Shown: positions 50,672-61,311, numbered from the stretch's first letter. The stretch is 64,000 nucleotides of DNA from Caldilineae bacterium (GCA_020634625.1 JACKBJ010000004.1:134515-198514), one strand, 5' to 3'. The notes: a model not told the origin generated them from the letters alone. A program made the numbers and translations.

Positions 50672-51943
50672 CTAGCGACCCTGCATCGGCTGCAGCGCAG
50701 GCCGGTCGTCCGCGACGCGTGACAGCTCGCCCTGCAGGGCTTCGCGCAGATCCGGGTTGAGCGCGATGGCGCGCTGGAAAGCGCTGGCAGCGCCGTCGTT
50801 GGCGCCCATGGCCAGCAGCACCCGCCCCAGGGTCTGCTGCGCCAGGGCTCCCAACGGGCCCTCCGGCGCCAACCCGGTTGCCCGCTGCGCCGCGCTGGCG
50901 GCGGCACCGAGATCGCCCAGACGCATCAAGGCCTCGGCCTGCATCAGGTAGAGCTCGGCGTCGTCGGGCGATTGGGCCTCGACGGTCGCCAGCAGCAGGA
51001 GCGCCTGCCTGGGCTGGCCGGCCAGCATCTCGCCCGCCTGACGCAGGGTGGCACGGGCGGACCGTCGCAGCCCCTGCAGCTCGGCCAGGAGCGGATCGAA
51101 GCGGACATAGGCCTCGTCGCCGGCCTCCGCCAACAGCTGCTCGCTGCGCGTCGCATCGCCCAACGACCGGTAGCTCATCGCCAGCGGGCGCTTGAGCATC
51201 GCCGCTTCGGGTTCGAGCGCCAACGCCCGCTCGAAGTGGCGCACCGCGGTGCGGTGATCCGATCGCGCCGCGGCCAGGCGCCCGGCCAGCGCATGGACCC
51301 AGTAGTAGCCGGAGTCGCGCGCCTGGGCTTCCTGGATCAGGGTCTCGGCCTCGTCGAGACGGCCCGAGTCGATGTACAGCTCGGCAAGCTGCAGCCGCGC
51401 CGGGGTGTCGTTCGGCGCCAACGCCAAGGCCTCGCGCAAGCGGTCGACGGCCTCGTCGGCGCGTCCGGCCCGCAGGGCCATGTAGCCCAGGTAGTAGGGC
51501 CACCGATGGTCGGTCGGCTGGAGCTGCCGCGCGTTCGCGAAGGCCGCGTCGGCGCCGGAAAGCTCGAAGGCCAACAGCCGCTGGCCGAGCTCGCCCTGGG
51601 CCTCGCCGAGCGCATCCGACCCGGCGCCGGGTCGACCCGCCAGCGCATGTACGCGCGCGATCGCTGCCTGCACCTCGGCTTCGTCCGCCGGATCCAGGAA
51701 GCCTGGCGCCGGCGTCGGGATCGGAGCCAGCCCGGCTTCGCGCCAGGCGGCCAGCCCGGGCAGCGTCAGCTCGGACCCGAGCCGCCACCAGGACGTCAGC
51801 GCCAGCAACAGAGCGGCCAACACCGCCAGCTCCAGGCGTCGGTCGCGGCCCGGCACGCGACCCCGCGGAACACCCGACGCGGCCGCGCGACCCGGCCTCG
51901 CCCGCCCAGGCGCCGAGGGCCTATGGTCTCGATTTCGACTCAT
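50672..51943 (-). CDS. Membrane-anchored TPR protein
   Basis: A 423-residue protein with one N-terminal membrane helix (LAVLAALLLALTSWW) and TPR repeats from about residue 115 (YYLGYMALRAGRADEAVDRLREALALAPNDTPARLQLAELYIDSGRLDEAETLI and later units). Its ATG overlaps the stop of the upstream FG-GAP gene as ATGA, so the two are translationally coupled and probably interact. TPR/UnbV pairing also occurs as a fusion in the adjacent 48.2 kb gene. The role is unknown. Confidence 0.85.
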   Translation of the reverse strand: MSRNRDHRPSAPGRARPGRAAASGVPRGRVPGRDRRLELAVLAALLLALTSWWRLGSELTLPGLAAWREAGLAPIPTPAPGFLDPADEAEVQAAIARVHALAGRPGAGSDALGEAQGELGQRLLAFELSGADAAFANARQLQPTDHRWPYYLGYMALRAGRADEAVDRLREALALAPNDTPARLQLAELYIDSGRLDEAETLIQEAQARDSGYYWVHALAGRLAAARSDHRTAVRHFERALALEPEAAMLKRPLAMSYRSLGDATRSEQLLAEAGDEAYVRFDPLLAELQGLRRSARATLRQAGEMLAGQPRQALLLLATVEAQSPDDAELYLMQAEALMRLGDLGAAASAAQRATGLAPEGPLGALAQQTLGRVLLAMGANDGAASAFQRAIALNPDLREALQGELSRVADDRPALQPMQGR

Positions 51944-53772
51944 GGAAGCCCTCCACCTTCGCCACGCCTCAGGGTCTGGTAGCGCCCCGTCTCGAGTGCC
52001 CCGAAGCCTTCGTCCTGGCCGTCCGGCCAGGTCACCCTGGCCTCGGCCACCTGGCCGCCGCGACCGAGGCCGATGAGAACTCGCGGATCCTGAGCCGAGG
52101 CGTAGCTGCCGTCGACGCGTACGCGTCGGCAGAGGCGCCGCCCGTCGGTCAAGCGCAGCTCGACCCGCGCCGAGAGGCTGTCGACGATCGGGTCGCCCTC
52201 GACCAGCCGCAGCCCGATCCAGGCGGCGTCCTGGCCGATGCGGTTGCGCAGGAGCCGCACGGGGCCATGGTTGTAGGCGACGACCAGGTCGAGGTCGCCG
52301 TCGTTGTCGAGGTCGCCGCCGGCCGCGCCGCGCCCCACGGCAGGCTCTGCGAAGGCGTCCCCGGCACGATCCGACCGGTCCTCGAAGCGCCCCGCACCGA
52401 AGTTGCGATAGAGGCGATCGCGCTGCTTCAGCGGCAGCGGGTCGCCAGCGGCGACCTGAGCCGGGATGCCCGTCACGTCGCCGTTCGCGGTGAACAGGTC
52501 CAGGCGCCCGTCGTTGTCGAAGTCGATCTCGACGGCGCCGAAGCCGTTGTCGGGCAGGCTGACGAAGCCCAGCCCGGACTCCGGCGTGCGATCCTCGAAG
52601 ACGCCATCGCCGTCGTTACGCCAGAAGGTGTTCATCTGGTCGTGGTAGTGCGTGATGAACAGGTCCTCGTCACAATCCTCGTCCAGGTCCGCCAGCACCA
52701 CCCCCATGTTCGCCTCGGCCAGGCCCTGTCGGTTGACGCCGACGCCGCGGCGCAGCCCCTGCTCCTCGAAACGGCCGCCGCCCCGATTCATCCAGAGCTG
52801 ATTGGGCTGGCCGTCGTTGGCCAGGAGCAGGTCGATCCAACCATCTCGGTCGACGTCGCCGGCGACGATGCCCAAGCCGGGACCGGTGCGCTCGGCCAGG
52901 CCGACCTGGGCGCTCCAGTCCTCGAAGCGACCGTCGCCGCGGTTGTGGAAGAGGCTGGATGAATCGGCCGGGTAGGCGGTCGGGGTACAGTAGTCGGGTC
53001 GACCGGTGGCCGCGCTGTGACAGGGGTGATCGCCGGACAGGCTGTAGCGCGTGTAGTTCACGACCGCGAGGTCGAGCCAGCCGTCCCGATCGACATCGAC
53101 GAAGCTCGCGCCGCTGCTCCAGCGCGGGTCGTCCACCCCGGCGGCCTCGGTGCGGTCCTCGAAGCGGCCGTCGCCGCGGTTGCGCCAGAGCTGGTTCGAG
53201 CCCCAGTTGGCCAGGTACAGATCCACGAAGCCGTCCCGATCGTAGTCGCCCGCGGCCACCCCGATGCCATAGCCACCGGCGCGGATCCCGCTGGGCTCGG
53301 TGACGTCGGTGAAGCGCAGCGCGGCCTCGCTGCCCGGGGATCCCGGGCCGAGGTCGTTGCGGTACAGCCGTCCCAGGCTCGCGTCGGCCGGCGGCGCCGA
53401 GCCGGGCGCGAGCGAATGGCCCTGGGCCAGGTACAGGTCGAGGTCACCGTCGTTGTCGTAATCGAACAGGGCCAGGCCGGCGCCCATCATCTCGACGAAG
53501 TAGCGCTGGCCAGACATCCCGTTCTCGTGCACGAAGTCCAGACCCGCGGCGGCCGCGATCTCCTCGAAGACCGGTGGGTCGGTCATGGTGGGTGTCGCGA
53601 CCGGCTGGCTTGCGCCCGGAGGCGTTGCGGTCACTTCGTGCCGCGCGCTTCGCGCTTCGGGCAGGCAGGCGCCGAGCAGCAGGGCCATCACGCCGGCGCG
53701 CAGCCCACCGCGCACCGGTGGCCGACCCCACACCTCCGGTTTCTGACCCCGACCCCCGCACTCGCTCCCCAT
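51940..53772 (-). CDS. FG-GAP/UnbV lipoprotein
   Basis: A 610-residue lipoprotein (lipobox LLGAC, Cys36). It opens with a Thr/Pro linker and VFEEIAAAAGLDFVHENGMSGQRYFVEMMGAG, typical of CRTAC1-like proteins, and has seven calcium-type loops (DYDNDGDLDLY to DLDNDGDLDLV), consistent with a seven-bladed propeller. The ASPIC/UnbV domain at the end shows LSARVELRLTDGRR and ARVTWPDGQDEGF. Its promoter gives an almost leaderless mRNA. The downstream TPR gene overlaps the stop. Confidence 0.88.
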   Translation of the reverse strand: MGSECGGRGQKPEVWGRPPVRGGLRAGVMALLLGACLPEARSARHEVTATPPGASQPVATPTMTDPPVFEEIAAAAGLDFVHENGMSGQRYFVEMMGAGLALFDYDNDGDLDLYLAQGHSLAPGSAPPADASLGRLYRNDLGPGSPGSEAALRFTDVTEPSGIRAGGYGIGVAAGDYDRDGFVDLYLANWGSNQLWRNRGDGRFEDRTEAAGVDDPRWSSGASFVDVDRDGWLDLAVVNYTRYSLSGDHPCHSAATGRPDYCTPTAYPADSSSLFHNRGDGRFEDWSAQVGLAERTGPGLGIVAGDVDRDGWIDLLLANDGQPNQLWMNRGGGRFEEQGLRRGVGVNRQGLAEANMGVVLADLDEDCDEDLFITHYHDQMNTFWRNDGDGVFEDRTPESGLGFVSLPDNGFGAVEIDFDNDGRLDLFTANGDVTGIPAQVAAGDPLPLKQRDRLYRNFGAGRFEDRSDRAGDAFAEPAVGRGAAGGDLDNDGDLDLVVAYNHGPVRLLRNRIGQDAAWIGLRLVEGDPIVDSLSARVELRLTDGRRLCRRVRVDGSYASAQDPRVLIGLGRGGQVAEARVTWPDGQDEGFGALETGRYQTLRRGEGGGLP

Positions 53773-53779
53773 GCTGGCG

Positions 53780-53809
53780 ATTGTAACCGAAACCGGTCAA
53801 CCCTGACAA
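53780..53809 (-). promoter_or_regulatory. Promoter giving a leaderless FG-GAP mRNA
   Basis: TTGTCA (53809-53804), an 18-bp spacer and TACAAT (53785-53780) on the minus strand. The predicted start near 53773 is one base before the ATG at 53772. Confidence 0.65.
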
Positions 53810-53979
53810 GCACATCGGGAGGGGCCGGCCCGCAGCGCGCCAGCGCTCACGGCGCCGGGCATGCCTGCAATCCGGCTGGGGCGGCGGCGACCGCTTCGCC
53901 GCGGCTCCTATGAAGCTCGCCCGCGCCACGAACCGGTTTCGATCCGCGGAGGTGCGCCGAGTTCCGGCGCATGGCGAAC

Positions 53980-55053
53980 TCAGTATCCGCGCTTCAGGTC
54001 GACCACGTTGCGCAGATCGTCGCGCCCGTCGGCGACGCGCCGGATGTTGTCGATCACCTCGGCCCATCGGGGCAGGTCGTCGAGCGGCGAGGCTGCCCGG
54101 TGCGGCGAGAGGACGACGTTGGGCAGCCGGTGGAAGGGCCGATGGAAGGGATAGCGCCGGCCGGCCGCATCGGCCGCCGGCTGTTCGTCGTACCACACGT
54201 CCAGGGCCGCGCCGGCCAGATGCCCGGCGGCGAGCGCCTCGTAGAGCGCATCCTCGTCGACGATGGGCCCGCGCGCGACGTTGACCAGCAGACCCCGCGG
54301 CGCCAGGCGCTCGAGCTCCGGCGCGGCGATCATCCCGGTCGTCGCCTCGGTCTGCGGCACGGCGACGATCAGGACGTCGATCGCATCCAGGAACCGGGGC
54401 AGCTCGGCCATCCCGAAGACTTCGGCCGGCGTCGGCAGCTGGGCGTCGGTCCGGCTCGGCTCGCGACGCAGGATGGCGAAGCGGGCGCCGAACGCGGCCA
54501 GCAGGCGGTGCACCTTGCTGCCGATGGCGCCATAGCCCAGGAGCCCGATGCGGCGATCGCGCAGCGGGATCGAGGCCACTTCGGCGTCGCCCGTGCGCCA
54601 CCGGCCGTCGGCCATCCAGGCGTGGTGCGGCAGGATCCGGTTGGTCAGGGCCAGCAACAAGGCCACCGTGTGCTGCGCCACGAAATCGGTGTTGCCATGA
54701 CCGTTGGCCAGGACCGGCACGCCGATCGACGCGCCCGAGGCGCCCGCCGAACCGGGCCCGGCCGACCGGCCGGCGCCCGAGCGCTCGGCCTCGATCGCCC
54801 GAAACAGCGGCACCAGGTGTTGCACCCCGACGCCCGGGTTGATGACGAGCCTCAGGCGCGGCGCCGCGTCCAGGAGCTGCCGCGTCGGGCGCCAGCCGAC
54901 CATCACGTCCGCCTCGGGCGCCCGGGCCAGGAGCGCCTCGGGCGTCGCCTCGGGCGGGAAGTCGAGCCGGACGTCGGGCCGGTCGGCCAGGCCGGCCCGC
55001 AGGTAGTCCCGCAGCTCGGGACGCGGTGCGAACAGAAAGAGCACGGTCGTCAT
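53980..55053 (-). CDS. D-2-hydroxyacid dehydrogenase
   Basis: An NAD-dependent dehydrogenase of 357 residues. The nucleotide-binding motif is IGLLGYGAIGSKVHRLL; catalytic Arg lies in LVNVARGPIVDEDAL and His in VVLSPHRAASPLDD, with the acidic residue between them. A Gly/Ala/Ser-rich insertion of about 20 residues (starting near RSGAGRSAG) sits in the substrate domain. ATG 55053 is used; TTG 55080 would add nine residues. The substrate cannot be assigned. It lies just downstream of a surface-protein gene on the same strand. Confidence 0.9.
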   Translation of the reverse strand: MTTVLFLFAPRPELRDYLRAGLADRPDVRLDFPPEATPEALLARAPEADVMVGWRPTRQLLDAAPRLRLVINPGVGVQHLVPLFRAIEAERSGAGRSAGPGSAGASGASIGVPVLANGHGNTDFVAQHTVALLLALTNRILPHHAWMADGRWRTGDAEVASIPLRDRRIGLLGYGAIGSKVHRLLAAFGARFAILRREPSRTDAQLPTPAEVFGMAELPRFLDAIDVLIVAVPQTEATTGMIAAPELERLAPRGLLVNVARGPIVDEDALYEALAAGHLAGAALDVWYDEQPAADAAGRRYPFHRPFHRLPNVVLSPHRAASPLDDLPRWAEVIDNIRRVADGRDDLRNVVDLKRGY

Positions 55054-55087
55054 CGGCGGGTCCCGACGCGCCCGGCCCAAGCCGAGC

Positions 55088-57367
55088 TCAACGGAGCGCC
55101 GAGCGCGCCAGCCAGGGTAGCCACAGGGTCACAGCGTGCTTGGCTCGGAAGAGCTGAATGGTGCGCTGCGGATCGGCCCGCAGCGCGCTGGTGGCGATCG
55201 TCGCCTGCCAGGGCTCGAAGCCCTCGGCGCGCGCGCCGAGCTCGATCGACTCGCAGGCGGTGGCGTAGTCGGCCGGCACCGTCAGCTGGTAGCGTCCCTC
55301 CGCGTCGGTGATGGCCTCGAAGGCCTGACGGGGCAAGCAGTCCGGCCGCGCGAGCACCCGGGCGCCCGGCAAGGGCATGAAGAAGCCCGGGACACTGGCG
55401 TCGAGCACGCGGCCGGCCAGCACCAGGTCGCCTGGTGGCGTCGCGGTCGGCTCTGGGCTGGGCGTCGGCGTGGCGCTGGGCGGCGCCGGGCTGGCCGTGG
55501 GCAGCGGCTCGCCCCCCGCGTAGCGCAGCGTCATGTAGGCATTGCGGACCACCTGGCTGCCCGGGATCGTCTGGACGGTCCGATCGGGCCAGATCACCCG
55601 CAGGCTGAAGTCGCAGCCCAGGTCGCCCAGACCGAAGTGCAGCGTGCGCGTGTCCATCGAGTTGTACATGCCACGGCTGCTCTTGACCTCGCGCCGCAGC
55701 ACGCGGTCCGGGTAGACCAGCTCGACCCGGGCGCCGATGGCGTCGCGGTTCACGGCAACCCCATCGCCCTCGAGACGGATGGCCAGCCAGTCGTTCCGGG
55801 CACCGATCTCGTTGCGGAAGAGGAAGTTGGGCCGACCGGCCTTTCCGCCGCTCCGGCCGCCCACCAGCAGGTCGAGGTCGCCGTCCCCGTCGACGTCCGA
55901 CCAGGCGTGGTTCTGGGCCATCTTCATCCGCAGCAGCTCCGGCGGATCGTTGACCCGATCGTTGATCCCGCTGACCGGTCCAACGCTGTCGAAGCTGCCG
56001 TCCGAACCCTGGTGCATCAGGCCAAACCAGCTCTTCTGCTCGATGCCCGCATAGCTGCCCTCGTACTTGCGGTCACGCGAGATGGCCAGGTCGATCCAAC
56101 CGTCGTTGTCGAAGTCGACCGCCGAGCCGTCGACATCGCCTTCGTTGAACGGCAAGCCTCGGTCGAGCCATTCGTTGGCGAAGGCGAAGCCAGCCTCGGG
56201 CCCCTGGTTGATCAGCACCTGGGAAGGATCGGACCAGGTGCGCAGGTAGTCGGTCGCAACGGGGTGCGAGATGTTGGTGATGAAGACGTCGGCGTAGCCA
56301 TCGTTGTTGAGGTCCTCGCAGGCCAGACCGAAGCCATTGCCGCCGACGTACTCGCCCGGGCCGCGGCCGGGCTCCGGATCGCGGCCGTATCCGGTCTCGG
56401 CTAGGAAGTAGTTGCCGGTGGCCAGGGCCTCGAAGCCGCGTGCGCGCGCCACGTTGTCGAAGAGGCCGTTGCCGAGGCTCTCCCAGAGCAGGTTGCGCCC
56501 GTTGTCGACGCTGACGCCATAGACCGAGACGAAGATGTCGGCATCGCCGTCGTTGTCGTAGTCGCAGGTGGTCGAACCGTTGGAGGCGCGCTGGACCACC
56601 GGGCCCTGGAGGTGCTCGCTGGCCGGCCGGAAGGTGCCGTCGCCGTTGCCCATCCAGAGCTGGTCGGGCAGCCCGGCCGAGGTCTGACCGTTGCCGACAT
56701 AGAGGTCGAGGTCGGCATCGCCATCGGCGTCGAGGAAGACGGCGTTGCCGGCGTAGTGGATCAGGTTGCCGGTCTGGTCGCGAAAAGGCACGTCGACGCC
56801 GCTGTCGGGCAGCTCGCGGAAGTGCGCGGCGCCGTCGTTGAGCAGGATGCGGTGGGCGTTGTCGGCCCGCGGCAAGGGCACATCCAGACCGGCGAAGGCA
56901 TCCTGGTCGCCGTCGTTGTCGACGTCGCCGAAGAGGAAGAAGCCGGCCGGCACGTCGCGTAGGCCGGAGGCATCCGAGTGGTTGCGATAGCTGCCGTCGC
57001 CGTTGTTGAGAAAGACCAGGTGCTCGTAGGGGATCGGGTCGGCCTGGTTGGGGTTGGGGAACAGGTTGTGGGCAACAATGTCGTCGAAGCCGTCGCCGTT
57101 GAGGTCGGCGAAGGCCAGGCGGCTGTGATCGTTGATCTTCATGCTATCCGGCGGATCGGGATCGAAGTTCTCGTCGCGAATGCCGCTGGCCTCGGAGACG
57201 TCGATGAAGAAGCCCTCGCCGATCGGGGTCACGGGCCGCGGCGCCACGCAGGCCTGGCCGGGCGCCGCCGGGAGGGCTTGCGCCAGCGGGATCCGGGTGG
57301 CGGTCCGGAGGGACGAGCCGGCCAGCGCGAAGAGCGTGACGAGGACGAGGACGGGCAGGCTGCGCAT
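55088..57367 (-). CDS. Secreted FG-GAP/UnbV protein with regulatory-like domain and WLPWL tail
   Basis: A 759-residue exported protein. A signal peptide (LPVLVLVTLFALAGSSL) is followed by seven calcium-type loops (DLNGDGFDDIV, DVDNDGDQDAF, DADGDADLDLY, DYDNDGDADIF, DLNNDGYADVF, DFDNDGWIDLA, DVDGDGDLDLL), an UnbV-like region (GARVELVYPDRVLRREVKSSRGM), a Pro/Thr linker and a carboxypeptidase-regulatory-like domain (VLAGRVLDASVPGFFMPLPGARV, AEGRYQLTVPADY). The end is LWLPWLARSALR. GAGGTG precedes ATG 57367. The function is unknown; likely surface binding. Confidence 0.88.
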   Translation of the reverse strand: MRSLPVLVLVTLFALAGSSLRTATRIPLAQALPAAPGQACVAPRPVTPIGEGFFIDVSEASGIRDENFDPDPPDSMKINDHSRLAFADLNGDGFDDIVAHNLFPNPNQADPIPYEHLVFLNNGDGSYRNHSDASGLRDVPAGFFLFGDVDNDGDQDAFAGLDVPLPRADNAHRILLNDGAAHFRELPDSGVDVPFRDQTGNLIHYAGNAVFLDADGDADLDLYVGNGQTSAGLPDQLWMGNGDGTFRPASEHLQGPVVQRASNGSTTCDYDNDGDADIFVSVYGVSVDNGRNLLWESLGNGLFDNVARARGFEALATGNYFLAETGYGRDPEPGRGPGEYVGGNGFGLACEDLNNDGYADVFITNISHPVATDYLRTWSDPSQVLINQGPEAGFAFANEWLDRGLPFNEGDVDGSAVDFDNDGWIDLAISRDRKYEGSYAGIEQKSWFGLMHQGSDGSFDSVGPVSGINDRVNDPPELLRMKMAQNHAWSDVDGDGDLDLLVGGRSGGKAGRPNFLFRNEIGARNDWLAIRLEGDGVAVNRDAIGARVELVYPDRVLRREVKSSRGMYNSMDTRTLHFGLGDLGCDFSLRVIWPDRTVQTIPGSQVVRNAYMTLRYAGGEPLPTASPAPPSATPTPSPEPTATPPGDLVLAGRVLDASVPGFFMPLPGARVLARPDCLPRQAFEAITDAEGRYQLTVPADYATACESIELGARAEGFEPWQATIATSALRADPQRTIQLFRAKHAVTLWLPWLARSALR

Positions 57368-57498
57368 GGGGCACCTCTCTGAAGTGGCGGCCGAGCCGGC
57401 GGGGCGGCGCTCGCTGCGTTGGCAGCGTGCCCCCCCAGGGTCGCCAGGAGGGTAGCCCAGGCGAGGGCGGACGGCAACGGGTGGCGGCCGCCCCGCAA

Positions 57499-58362
57499 TC
57501 AGGCCTCGATCTGGATGTCCAGGGCCACGTCGAGCGTCGGCGCGCTGTGGGTCAGCCAGCCGGCCGAGAGGATGTCGACGCCGGTGGCGGCGATGGCGGC
57601 TGCGGTGTCGGGGCGGATGCCGCCCGAGGCCTCGGTGATGGCGCGACCGTCGGTGAGGGCGACCGCTCGGCGCAAGGTCTCCAGGTCCATGTTGTCCAGC
57701 AGGACCGCCTGGACGCCCAAGGCCAGGGCCACCTCGAGCTGTTCGAGGCTGTCGACCTCGACCTCGATCGGAACGAGGTGGCCGAGCGCTTCCCGGGCAC
57801 GGAGGACGGCCGGCTCGATGCCACCCGCCACCGCGATGTGGTTGTCCTTGATCAGCACGGCGTCGTCGAGCCCGAAGCGGTGGTTGAAGCCGCCGCCGCA
57901 GCGCACGGCGTACTTCTCGAGGGCGCGCAAGGTCGGGGTGGTCTTGCGGGTGCAGACCACGCGCGCGCCATGCGGCGCAACGGCCTCGGCCATGCCGCGG
58001 GTCACGCTGGCGATGCCGCTGAGGCGCCCGAGCAGGTTGAGCGCGCAGCGCTCGCCGGTGAGGATGCCGCGGGCCGGTCCCGAGACGCTGGCGATGCGGC
58101 CTCCGGCCGGGGCGTCCTGGCCATCGGGGATGTGGACGTCGACCCGAATCCGTGGATCGACCCGCTCGAAGACCGCGGCCGCGACATCGATCCCGGCCAC
58201 GCGGCCCGCCTGGCGCGCGATGATCGCGGCCATGGCGCTGGCATCGGCAGGGATGATCGTGTCGGTGCTGAGGTCGCCGGCGCGGCCCAGATCTTCGGCG
58301 AGCGCCCGGTCGATCAGGTCCTCGTAGAGCAGGCGATGGGGCGGCAGGAGGTTGCGCGGCAT
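57499..58362 (-). CDS. nadC: Nicotinate-nucleotide pyrophosphorylase (quinolinate phosphoribosyltransferase)
   Basis: Last step of de novo synthesis of nicotinate mononucleotide. The 287 residues show LAEDLGRAGDLSTD, ERCALNLLGRLSGIAS, CTRKTTPTLRALEKYAV.CGGG.NHRFGLDDAVLIKDNH, EVEVDSLEQLEVAL and EASGGI, all conserved in the family. It is third in the nadA-nadB-nadC order, 88 bases after nadB. Confidence 0.96.
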   Translation of the reverse strand: MPRNLLPPHRLLYEDLIDRALAEDLGRAGDLSTDTIIPADASAMAAIIARQAGRVAGIDVAAAVFERVDPRIRVDVHIPDGQDAPAGGRIASVSGPARGILTGERCALNLLGRLSGIASVTRGMAEAVAPHGARVVCTRKTTPTLRALEKYAVRCGGGFNHRFGLDDAVLIKDNHIAVAGGIEPAVLRAREALGHLVPIEVEVDSLEQLEVALALGVQAVLLDNMDLETLRRAVALTDGRAITEASGGIRPDTAAAIAATGVDILSAGWLTHSAPTLDVALDIQIEA

Positions 58363-58450
58363 GCGGGCGGGCTCCAGGTATGCGGGGCACCGAGCCTGGC
58401 AGCGGTCCAGGCGCTGGCGCGCGGGTTCGGCTCGAGGACGGCGCGCGGGA

Positions 58451-60175
58451 TCAGTCGGCCGAAAGCGGCTCGGTTCGCGGCTGCGGCAGGCGATCGCGGC
58501 GGCTTGCGCCGCTCGGCTCGCGTACCGCGGCCACGCTGGCACTGCGCCGAGCCTGCGCCTGGTCGGTGTCTGGATAGTCGGATCGGAAGTGGCCGCCCCG
58601 GCTCTCGCGCCGCGCGAGCGCAGCGCCGGCGACCATGCGAGCCAGCTCCACGAGGTTGCGCGCTTCGCCTCGGCGACGGGAGACCGCAAACGGCGCCAGG
58701 CTCGCCTGGATGGCGGGCAGCTCGTCCAACAGCGCCTCCAATCCAGCGGCGTCGCGGACCAGACCAGCCGAATCCCACATCCGGCGTCGCAGGTGGGCGA
58801 CGCTGCGGCTCAGGCTGTCGGCGGGCGCCTGCGAGGCGGGTGCGGCGAAGGGGCTCGGCCGAGGCAGCTCGTGCGCGGCGGCGGCATGGGCCTCCAGCGC
58901 TTGCGGGACCGGTGCGGGCTGGTCCCGATCCAGCGTCTCGAGGATGCTCGCGGCGACGCGATGCCCGTAGACCAGGCCCTCCAGGAGCGAGTTGGAGGCC
59001 AATCGGTTCGCGCCATGGACGCCGGTGGAGCTGGCCTCGCCACAGGCCCAGAGCCCGGGCAGGCTGCTGCGCCCCGCCGCGTCGACGGCGATGCCACCCA
59101 TGAAGTAGTGAGCGGCCGGGGCAACCGGGATGGGCTCGCGCCGGGGATCGATGTCGTAGGCCTGGCAGAGCGCGAAGACGGTCGGGAAGCGCTCAGGGAA
59201 GCGATCGCCCAGGGCGGCCCGGGCATCGAGGAAGACCCGCCGGCCCGCGTCCAGCTCGCGCCAGATGGCGCGGGCGACCAGGTCGCGCGGGGCCAGCTCG
59301 GCCTGCGGATGCTGCGGGAGCATGAACCGCCGCCCCGTCTCGTCGACCAGGGTCGCGCCCTCGCCGCGCAGGGCCTCGGTGACCAGGGGCATCGGGTCGG
59401 CGCCCACGTCGAGCGCCGTCGGGTGGAACTGAACGAAGGCCATGTCGATCATCCGGGCGCCAGCGCGCGCGGCCATGGCGATGCCGTCCCCGGTGACCTC
59501 GACCGGGTTGGTGGTCCGCGCGAAGAGCTGGCCGCAGCCGCCGGTGGCCAGGACCACCGCCGGCGCCAGGTGCAGCACCGGCTGGCCGCCGTCGTGCAAG
59601 GCCACCACCCCGATGACCCGGCCAGCGTAGGTGACCAGGTCCCACGCGAAGCAGTGTTCGTGGACCGCGATGCCTGCAGCGTTCGAGACCGCCGACAACA
59701 GCGCACGCACGATCTCGGCGCCGGTCGCGTCGCGCGCGTGCAGGACGCGGCGGCGTTGGTGCGCGGCCTCGCGGCCGAAGGCCAGCTTCCCCTCGGCGTC
59801 GCGGTCGAAGCGGGCGCCCAGCGCGATCAGCTGACGCACCGCATCCGGGCCCTCGCGGGTCAGGATCTCGACCGCGGCCGGATCGTTGAGCCCTGCTCCG
59901 GCCGCGAGCGTGTCGGCCGCGTGCAGCGCCGGCGAGTCGTCCGGCGCCAAGGCCACCGCGACACCGCCCTGGGCCCAGGGGCTGGAGCCGCCACCGGCCG
60001 CGAACGCCGACTTGGTCAGCAGGTGAACCCGACGTCCGCTGGCGCCCAAGGCGGCGGTCAGACCGGCGACGCCGGTGCCGACCACCACCAGGTCGGCCAC
60101 CAGGACGCGCTCCACGGGCAGCTCGGTCAGGCGCCGCGCGGCCAACGCGTCGGTGAATCCGAGGGGACTGGTCAT
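58451..60175 (-). CDS. nadB: L-aspartate oxidase
   Basis: FAD enzyme oxidising aspartate to iminoaspartate, which feeds NadA. The FAD site VVGTGVAGLTAAL, SPWAQGGVAVALA, ATGGCGQLFARTTNP, FVQFHPTAL, HYFMGGIAVD and GLWACGEASSTGVHGANRLASNSLLEGLV are diagnostic. The C-terminal helical part (RRRMWDSAGLVRD) ends in a charged tail. The gene begins eight bases after the nadA stop. The 574 residues are a little longer than usual because of the tail. Confidence 0.96.
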   Translation of the reverse strand: MTSPLGFTDALAARRLTELPVERVLVADLVVVGTGVAGLTAALGASGRRVHLLTKSAFAAGGGSSPWAQGGVAVALAPDDSPALHAADTLAAGAGLNDPAAVEILTREGPDAVRQLIALGARFDRDAEGKLAFGREAAHQRRRVLHARDATGAEIVRALLSAVSNAAGIAVHEHCFAWDLVTYAGRVIGVVALHDGGQPVLHLAPAVVLATGGCGQLFARTTNPVEVTGDGIAMAARAGARMIDMAFVQFHPTALDVGADPMPLVTEALRGEGATLVDETGRRFMLPQHPQAELAPRDLVARAIWRELDAGRRVFLDARAALGDRFPERFPTVFALCQAYDIDPRREPIPVAPAAHYFMGGIAVDAAGRSSLPGLWACGEASSTGVHGANRLASNSLLEGLVYGHRVAASILETLDRDQPAPVPQALEAHAAAAHELPRPSPFAAPASQAPADSLSRSVAHLRRRMWDSAGLVRDAAGLEALLDELPAIQASLAPFAVSRRRGEARNLVELARMVAGAALARRESRGGHFRSDYPDTDQAQARRSASVAAVREPSGASRRDRLPQPRTEPLSAD

Positions 60176-60183
60176 GGCGAACC

Positions 60184-61224
<1,041 letters not shown>

Positions 61225-61248
61225 GGGTGCGGAACTCCTGGGGTGGAT

Positions 61249-61265
61249 ATACTCAGTCTGAGTAT
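61249..61265. promoter_or_regulatory. NadQ-type operator, distal (O2)
   Basis: A perfect inverted repeat ATACTCA-GTC-TGAGTAT in the nadA leader, about 62-78 bases after the predicted transcription start. It is the better of two similar sites and lies 63 bp, six helical turns, from the other. Confidence 0.75.
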
Positions 61266-61311
61266 TATCGCCGATCGAAAAAGAGAGCCCAACCAGGCCC
61301 ATCGCTCACTT

